Source of the DNA: an uncultured Clostridia bacterium
GTDB taxonomy: Bacteria > Bacillota > Clostridia > Oscillospirales > CAG-272
Reading direction: 5' to 3'
Assembly: GCA_904502015.1 (NCBI GenBank)
Contig: CAJGEA010000049.1
Coordinates: 1-10,893 of the forward strand
Length of the DNA: 10,893 nucleotides
The position numbers and the translations under genes are program-made. Under the pieces are notes generated by a model. It worked only from the letters and a program-made list of their open reading frames with translations. It was not told the origin of the DNA and did not search any database. The first letter of the stretch is position 1. Every line of letters starts with the position of its first letter. Shown here in pieces: positions 6,648 through 10,893 of the stretch.

Positions 6648-6665
6648 AAATTGGGGTTTATATGG
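6648..6665 (+). repeat. Copy 1 of intergenic motif AAATTGGGGTTTATMTGG
   Basis: This 18-nt sequence has A at the variable position and recurs in the same orientation at 10813-10830 with one difference. Both copies are intergenic, one before and one after the tsaD-to-DnaI operon. The function is unknown. Confidence 0.5.
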
Positions 6666-6745
6666 CGGCGGCAACCCATTGATAAATCCAAATCAGACTG
6701 ACGGATGATAGAACAAAAAGTTCCCCGCGAGTGTGTCGTGCGCTG

Positions 6746-6774
6746 TTGACAAAACGCAAATGTTGTTATATAAT
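6746..6774 (+). promoter_or_regulatory. Consensus sigma-A promoter of the tsaD-rex-dnaD-dnaI operon
   Basis: TTGACA (6746-6751) and TATAAT (6769-6774) are exact consensus with a 17-bp spacer. The expected start is near 6781, about 64 nt before the tsaD ATG. The -10 region lies in a short A/T palindrome (TTATATAATATAA). I do not see a good Rex operator here, so autoregulation by Rex is not supported. Confidence 0.85.
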
Positions 6775-6844
6775 ATAAATTAAGTTATTATGCCGTGCGG
6801 CGTTGCCTGGGTCGCGCGTATTTACCGAAAAAGGGGGACGGATC

Positions 6845-7861
6845 ATGTATATTTTGGGAATGGAAAGCTCCTGCGACGAAACCTCTGCGGCTGTCGTGGA
6901 GATGGGTGACGGGGTGCGCCAAATCAAGTCGGATATCGTTGCCTCGCAGATCGAGATCCACCGCCTGTACGGCGGCGTCGTCCCCGAGATTGCGGGCCGC
7001 GCTCACATCGAGGCTGTGTCCCGTATCACAAGACAAGCGCTGGACGAGGCGGGTGTGACGTTTGCCGACATTGGGGCTGTCGCCGTGACAACCCATCCGG
7101 GGCTCATTGGCGCTCTTCTCGTGGGCGTGAACTTTGCGAAATCTCTTGCCTATGCCAATCAGATCCCCCTTGTTTCGGTCAACCATATCCACGGCCACGT
7201 GGCCGCCGCCTACCTCACCGATCCCACCTTGAAGCCCCCCTTCATGGCGGTCGTGGTGTCGGGTGGACATACCTCGCTCTTCCTTGTGCGCGACTATACC
7301 ACGTTCGAGGAGATCGGCGCGACACGCGACGACGCCGCCGGTGAGGCGTTCGATAAGGTCGGCCGCGTGATCGGCATGCCGTACCCCGGCGGCGCGGCGC
7401 TGGACAAGCTCGCCTACGAGGGCGATGCCAATGCCTTCCGCCTGCCGTCTCCCGCCGTGGCAGGGGACAACCTTGACTTCTCCTTCAGCGGCCTCAAGAC
7501 CGCTGCCCTCAATCTGATCAACACCGCCGAGCAAAAGGGCGAGCAGATCGACCGCGCCGACCTCGCCGCATCCTATACCGCCGCCGTGGTCAGCGGCATT
7601 GTCAAGAAGACCGATATGGCACTCACGGGCCCCGCTCGCGGCATCGGCACGCTGGTGCTGGCGGGTGGCGTGGCCGCCAATAGTCATATCCGCAACGCCC
7701 TCTCCGAGCTGTGCGCCCGCCGCGGTGTGAAATTCATTGTCCCCGACCGCTCTCTGTGCGGAGACAACGGCGCGATGATCGCCGCCGCTGGCTACTTTGA
7801 GTATGAGCAGGGGCGCTTTGCCGATACCTCGCTCAACGCCTCGGCGTGCGACGAAATGTGA
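6845..7861 (+). CDS. tsaD: tRNA N6-adenosine threonylcarbamoyltransferase TsaD
   Basis: TsaD transfers the threonylcarbamoyl group from threonylcarbamoyl-AMP to A37 of ANN-decoding tRNAs, working with TsaB and TsaE. The 338 residues match the normal length. Visible features of this ASKHA-fold family are MYILGMESSCDETS at the N-terminus and the metal-binding H114-IHG-H118. SGGHTSLF, DDAAGEAFDKVGR, DFSFSGLKTA, LAGGVAANSHIR and DNGAMIAAAGY follow in the expected order. ATG 6845 is preferred because it gives the conserved N-terminus and is preceded by AGGGGG at 6832-6837. An in-frame upstream start at 6803 would add fourteen unrelated residues. It is the first gene after a consensus promoter. The gap to rex is 41 bp without a terminator, so the genes are probably co-transcribed. 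tsaB and tsaE are not in this window. Confidence 0.96.
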   Translation: MYILGMESSCDETSAAVVEMGDGVRQIKSDIVASQIEIHRLYGGVVPEIAGRAHIEAVSRITRQALDEAGVTFADIGAVAVTTHPGLIGALLVGVNFAKSLAYANQIPLVSVNHIHGHVAAAYLTDPTLKPPFMAVVVSGGHTSLFLVRDYTTFEEIGATRDDAAGEAFDKVGRVIGMPYPGGAALDKLAYEGDANAFRLPSPAVAGDNLDFSFSGLKTAALNLINTAEQKGEQIDRADLAASYTAAVVSGIVKKTDMALTGPARGIGTLVLAGGVAANSHIRNALSELCARRGVKFIVPDRSLCGDNGAMIAAAGYFEYEQGRFADTSLNASACDEM

Positions 7862-7902
7862 GCCCGACCGACGACCGATCAAGCGAAAGGAGCACCGACA
7901 AA

Positions 7903-8646
7903 ATGGAATTTGATCCGATTCAATCCACCGATAAAACCGTGACCGTATCCTCCGCCGTGGTGAAACGCCTGCCGCGCTACTACCGCTACCTGCGCGAGCT
8001 CATCACCCAGGGCCGTATGCGCATCAGCTCGGGCGAGCTGTCGGCACTGATGAACGTCACTGCCTCCCAGATCCGCCAGGATCTCAACTGCTTTGGCGGC
8101 TTCGGTCAGCAGGGCTACGGCTATAACGTCAACTATCTGTTCGCCAAGATCAGCGAGATTCTGGGCGTGGGCGCAGGTTTTCATGCTGTCATTATCGGTG
8201 CGGGCGACCTCGGTCGCGCCTTGGTTCACCTCTCCATGTTCGAAAAGCGAGGTGTGGATATCGTGGGTATGTTCGACACGGGCGAGGGGCAGGTTGGCGA
8301 GACCGTCGCGGGAGTCAGCGTCATGGCGCTTGACACGCTGGAGATTTTTTTTGAGGAGAACCCCGTGGATATCGCGGTCATTACCTGCCCGAAGGAGCAG
8401 GTGCGCCCCATCGCCGACCGACTGGTTGCCGCAGGGGTCAAAGGCATCTGGAACTACATGGGCGTGGAGCTCAAATACGCGGGCTCGGACGTGGCCATCG
8501 AGAACGTCCACCTCGGGGATTCTCTCATGATCCTCAACTATAAGATCGCATCGCGCGAGGGACTTTTGCACGACGATGACGCATCTGATGCCGCATCTGA
8601 TGCCGCATCTTCCGAAAGCAAAGTTGGGAAGGAAACCGAAGAATGA
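7903..8646 (+). CDS. rex: Redox-sensing transcriptional repressor Rex
   Basis: Rex senses the NADH/NAD+ ratio and represses fermentation and respiration genes when NADH is low. The N-terminal winged helix covers residues 15-85, with VVKRLPRYYRYL (19-30) and SQIRQDLNCFGGFGQQGYGY (55-74) as DNA-contacting signatures. The Rossmann domain follows with GAGDLG (99-104). NYMGVELKYAG and the C-terminal swapped helix (HLGDSLMILNYKIAS) are also present. Length is 247 residues, about 30-40 longer than a usual Rex. The excess is an Asp/Ala/Ser-rich tail with tandem repeats. AAAGGAG at 7886-7892 supports ATG 7903 over an in-frame ATG at 7846 that would overlap tsaD. The stop overlaps the next ATG (ATGA), implying translational coupling. 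Confidence 0.95.
   Translation: MEFDPIQSTDKTVTVSSAVVKRLPRYYRYLRELITQGRMRISSGELSALMNVTASQIRQDLNCFGGFGQQGYGYNVNYLFAKISEILGVGAGFHAVIIGAGDLGRALVHLSMFEKRGVDIVGMFDTGEGQVGETVAGVSVMALDTLEIFFEENPVDIAVITCPKEQVRPIADRLVAAGVKGIWNYMGVELKYAGSDVAIENVHLGDSLMILNYKIASREGLLHDDDASDAASDAASSESKVGKETEE
8575..8610 (+). repeat. 12-nt tandem repeat in the Rex C-terminal tail
   Basis: Three units of GATGCCGCATCT lie head to tail. The first differs at one base (GATGACGCATCT). They encode an Asp/Ala/Ser tail (DASDAASDAAS) beyond the conserved Rex domain. Confidence 0.8.
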
Positions 8647-9791
8647 ATATTAAGATACAGTACCGCACCGATGCGGTAGTCCTGCCGGGACAGGTGACGA
8701 AGGTCATCCAACGCGCTACCAAAAACGACCTGCGCGTTCTACTCGCCCTGTGCGCTGACCGCCGCCTTTGCATCACGGTGGAGGGTGAGGATTACAGAGC
8801 GGCGATTGCCGCCGCCGCAGGATGCACCGAGGCTCAGGTTGAGGCGTCCGTTGCCTTTTGGCGCGGTGCAGGCATCCTTGATCTGGAGGAGGAAGAGATC
8901 CTTGAGACCGAGGCTGATGCCACTGCCGAGACGCCTGCCGTGGCAGAGAAGACGCCCCGAGCCACTCCCCCCCGCGTGGCGGATACTCCCTCCATCGAGG
9001 ACGCGACCTCTGGGAACAAGCCCGCCACAGAAAAATCCGCTGTGGGGAAAACCGCAAAGCCCGCCCCCCACGCTGCGCTCCCGCGCTACACCACCGAGCA
9101 GCTTGCCGATCTTCTGGAGCAGCGCCACGAGGCGGCGGCATTCATCGACGAGGCCCAGCGCATTTGGGGCAAGATCTTCAATACTCATGAGGTTAACGTC
9201 CTGCTCGGACTTGTAGACTACCTCGGGCTGGATTGGGAGTACGTTTTGACTCTTCTCGCCTACTGCGCCGCCGCGCATGAGAAGCGGGGCATACATAAAT
9301 CCCTCCGCTATCTGGAAAGCACCGCCTTTGGTTTTTACGACGAGGGTGTTCGCACCCTTGCGGAGCTGCAGGAGCGGCTCAAGCAGATCGAGGCAATGGC
9401 GGAGGTGGAAGGACAGCTCCGCACCTTGTTCGGTATGGGTGCCCGTGCCCTCACGCCCAAGGAAAAGAAATGCTTTTCCACGTGGCTCTACGAGTACCGA
9501 TACGGCATGGATATCATCAAGCTGGCGTACGACGTGACGGTGGATGCCAAGGGCTCACCCAATTTGAGTTACATGAACTCGGTGCTCGCTAACTGGAACC
9601 GCGACGGGCTTCGCACCCCCGAGGCCGTGAAGGCGGCGCAGGAGGCCTTCCATGCCGAGCAGGAAAAGGCCCGCACGGGAGGGAAGGGAAAGCCCCCCGC
9701 GCCCACAGGCTCGTTTGATACCGATGACTTTTTCTCAGCCGCCGTGCGCCGCAGCTTCGGCGATGATTTTGACGATGGCGACACGGACTGA
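8643..9791 (+). CDS. DnaD-domain replication initiation/restart protein
   Basis: The 382-residue protein resembles Firmicutes DnaD/DnaB helicase-loading proteins. Residues 1-80 form a compact helix-rich N-domain (a probable winged helix). Residues about 82-145 are a low-complexity Glu/Ala/Pro/Thr linker. Two DnaB_2-like helical units follow at about 147-235 and 245-330. The second ends with YMNSVLANWNRDGLRTPEAV (310-329), the classic YxxxI/VLxNWxxxG/DxxT motif of this family. The tail DTDDFFSAAVRRSFG (349-363) resembles a conserved short C-terminal motif of clostridial DnaD proteins. Family members bind DNA and help place the DnaI-helicase complex at origins or stalled forks. The gene overlaps rex by ATGA and is followed after 30 bp by the helicase-loader ATPase, its expected partner. 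Whether it is the essential DnaD/DnaB or an accessory copy cannot be told. Confidence 0.85.
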   Translation: MNIKIQYRTDAVVLPGQVTKVIQRATKNDLRVLLALCADRRLCITVEGEDYRAAIAAAAGCTEAQVEASVAFWRGAGILDLEEEEILETEADATAETPAVAEKTPRATPPRVADTPSIEDATSGNKPATEKSAVGKTAKPAPHAALPRYTTEQLADLLEQRHEAAAFIDEAQRIWGKIFNTHEVNVLLGLVDYLGLDWEYVLTLLAYCAAAHEKRGIHKSLRYLESTAFGFYDEGVRTLAELQERLKQIEAMAEVEGQLRTLFGMGARALTPKEKKCFSTWLYEYRYGMDIIKLAYDVTVDAKGSPNLSYMNSVLANWNRDGLRTPEAVKAAQEAFHAEQEKARTGGKGKPPAPTGSFDTDDFFSAAVRRSFGDDFDDGDTD

Positions 9792-9821
9792 AGACAAGAC
9801 ATAACATAGGGAGTACCGATT

Positions 9822-10799
9822 ATGGGCTACAATAAGGATAATTACAATCGCATCCGCGAGGAATACAATACCAAATACCTCCGCGCCCGCGAGGCGGCGG
9901 ATCTGCGCCGTACCGAGGTGCATCTGGCGATCCCCGCCGTGGAGGAGTTGGACCGAGCCTTGAACGGTCTGGGCCTTGAGATCATGAAGGCCGCCGTGGG
10001 CGGTGGGGATGTGGAGGCGCGTCTTGCCGAGCTCCGCACCCGCAACGAGGAGCTGCAGGCTCTGCGCCGCGATCTGCTGGTTGAGGGAGGCTTCCCCCCC
10101 GATTACACCGAGGTCAAGTACGAGTGCGAGCTGTGCGCCGACTCGGGGTTCGTAGATTTCAAAATGTGCCGGTGCATGAGAAACAAGCTCATTCAGGCCG
10201 CCTACGCCTCGTCGGGCATGGCGACTCTGCTTGAGAGCCAGTCCTTTGAAAATTTTGATCTGGACTACTGCACCGCCACCCCCCAGACCCTGCGGCACAT
10301 GACCCGCGTGCGGGATATCATGAAGCAGTACGCCGATACCTTTGAGGCGGGCGTTTCTGAAAACCTCGTGCTGTTCGGCGGCACGGGACTGGGCAAGACG
10401 CACCTCTCCACCGCCGTGGCCCGCACGGTTATCGAGCGGGGCTTTGACGTGTTCTACGTCAGCGCCGTAGGTATGCTTTCGGATTTTGAGTACCAGCGGT
10501 TCGGCAACAGCGTGAGTGGGGACTCGGGTGCAGATACGGGTCGATACTATGACTGCGACCTGCTCATCATCGATGACCTCGGAACCGAGGTGAACAATCA
10601 GTTCACCACGTCGGTGCTGTATAACGTCATCAATACCCGACTCAACCGCCGCCACGCGACCATCATTAATACCAACTTCTCGCAGGATGAGTTCCGCAAG
10701 CGCTATTGGGATCGCATTACCAGCCGCGTGCTGGGCGAGTACCGTGTCCTGCCCTTCGTTGGATGCGACGTCCGAGCCCAAAAGCTGGCGCGCAAGTAA
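9822..10799 (+). CDS. DnaI/DnaC-like AAA+ helicase loader
   Basis: The 325-residue protein has a helical N-terminal part (1-95) with heptad-like leucines. A Cys cluster, CELC (102-105) and CRC (116-118), resembles the zinc-binding element of DnaI. A AAA+ ATPase domain follows with Walker A GGTGLGKT (186-193), Walker B LLIIDDLG (247-254), a sensor-1-like TIINTNFS (270-277) and basic residues near DRITSRV (287-293) that could provide an arginine finger. The family loads the replicative helicase DnaB/DnaC. AGGGAG at 9808-9813 supports the ATG. The pairing with a DnaD-domain gene parallels the dnaB-dnaI pair of Bacillus. IstB-type transposition helpers share this fold, but no transposase is adjacent and the N-terminal zinc element argues for a loader. 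Confidence 0.88.
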   Translation: MGYNKDNYNRIREEYNTKYLRAREAADLRRTEVHLAIPAVEELDRALNGLGLEIMKAAVGGGDVEARLAELRTRNEELQALRRDLLVEGGFPPDYTEVKYECELCADSGFVDFKMCRCMRNKLIQAAYASSGMATLLESQSFENFDLDYCTATPQTLRHMTRVRDIMKQYADTFEAGVSENLVLFGGTGLGKTHLSTAVARTVIERGFDVFYVSAVGMLSDFEYQRFGNSVSGDSGADTGRYYDCDLLIIDDLGTEVNNQFTTSVLYNVINTRLNRRHATIINTNFSQDEFRKRYWDRITSRVLGEYRVLPFVGCDVRAQKLARK

Positions 10800-10812
10800 G
10801 ATCCCCGGTGTC

Positions 10813-10830
10813 AAATTGGGGTTTATCTGG
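10813..10830 (+). repeat. Copy 2 of intergenic motif AAATTGGGGTTTATMTGG
   Basis: This copy has C at the variable position and matches 6648-6665 at 17 of 18 positions. It starts 13 bp after the stop of the DnaI-like gene and stands just before the palindrome at 10840. Confidence 0.5.
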
Positions 10831-10839
10831 GAGAACGCC

Positions 10840-10867
10840 GGGGGAACTTCTTGCAAGAAGTTCCCCC
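10840..10867. repeat. Perfect 28-nt palindrome, probable dispersed intergenic repeat
   Basis: GGGGGAACTTCTTG (10840-10853) is the exact reverse complement of 10854-10867, with no loop bases. The following bases carry related fragments (GAACCCCCTCAAGAACC). There is no T tract on the plus strand. From memory, G-rich elements of this style are scattered between genes in many Clostridia, but I cannot verify that here. It could still stabilise or end the upstream transcript. Confidence 0.6.
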
Positions 10868-10893
10868 GAACCCCCTCAAGAACCTTCAAAAAA

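Larger units (their letters stand above)
6481..6844. other. 364-bp divergent intergenic region
   Basis: This region separates the minus-strand small gene from tsaD. It holds the Shine-Dalgarno of the small gene, a weak minus-strand -10-like element (6542-6547), an AT-rich stretch (about 6550-6620), one copy of an 18-nt motif repeated at the window end (6648-6665), the consensus tsaD promoter (6746-6774) and a leader of about 60 nt. I see no open reading frame with a ribosome binding site and no RNA gene in it. Confidence 0.6.

Noticed and set aside
6746..6790. Possible Rex operator in the tsaD promoter
   Set aside because: The A/T palindrome here only partly resembles the TTGTTAANNNNTTAACAA type and is explained by the -10 region.
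6788..7882. Long antisense open frame across tsaD
   Set aside because: Shadow of tsaD. It would also overlap the consensus promoter region and has no start signal.
9822..10799. IstB-like transposition helper instead of a helicase loader
   Set aside because: No transposase or inverted terminal repeats are nearby, and the N-terminal Cys cluster with the DnaD-domain neighbour fits DnaI/DnaC.
9735..10889. Long antisense open frame across the DnaI-like gene
   Set aside because: Shadow of a recognised AAA+ gene. It begins inside the palindromic repeat.

Overview
The window looks like a piece of a Bacillota chromosome of the class Clostridia, most likely an uncultured gut-type lineage. The reasons are strong AGGAGG-type ribosome binding sites, textbook sigma-A promoters (two exact TTGACA-17-TATAAT), a Rex repressor, and a DnaD-like plus DnaI-like helicase-loading pair, in a moderately GC-rich background. 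The lineage is inferred; no rRNA or other phylogenetic marker is present.

Region 1 (1-855): the 3' end of a large surface protein with an F5/8-type-C (discoidin-like) domain and an Ig-like tail, closed by a strong terminator. A 510-bp spacer follows. It contains a perfect 12-bp hairpin, an AT-rich stretch with only a degenerate reading frame, and two sigma-A promoter candidates, the second of which is a consensus match.

Region 2 (856-5004): a compact four-gene operon. capE, capF and capG encode the complete three-enzyme route from UDP-GlcNAc to UDP-N-acetyl-L-fucosamine. A visibly lower-GC left-handed beta-helix O-acetyltransferase gene sits between capE and capF, joined by ATGA overlaps on both sides. 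A 14-bp-stem bidirectional terminator closes the operon. No glycosyltransferase, flippase or polymerase accompanies it, so the sugar nucleotide must be used by enzymes encoded elsewhere.

Region 3 (5010-6480, minus strand): a geranylgeranyl-reductase-like FAD oxidoreductase preceded by a small single-pass membrane protein. The small protein has a cysteine-rich acidic tail ending in a perfect 15-nt tandem repeat. A hairpin between the two genes could act as an attenuator or terminator.

Region 4 (6481-10893): a 364-bp divergent intergenic region with a consensus promoter driving tsaD, rex, a DnaD-domain gene and a DnaI/DnaC-like ATPase gene. This apparent operon combines tRNA t6A modification, NADH/NAD+ sensing and replication-helicase loading. 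An 18-nt motif occurs once before and once after this operon, 17 of 18 positions identical. The window ends in a perfect 28-nt palindrome that looks like a dispersed intergenic repeat.

I found no clear new defence, mobile or RNA system. The most unusual points are the inserted acetyltransferase, the matching hairpins on both sides of the sugar cassette, the Cys-rich repeat-tailed membrane protein, and the repeated intergenic motif.
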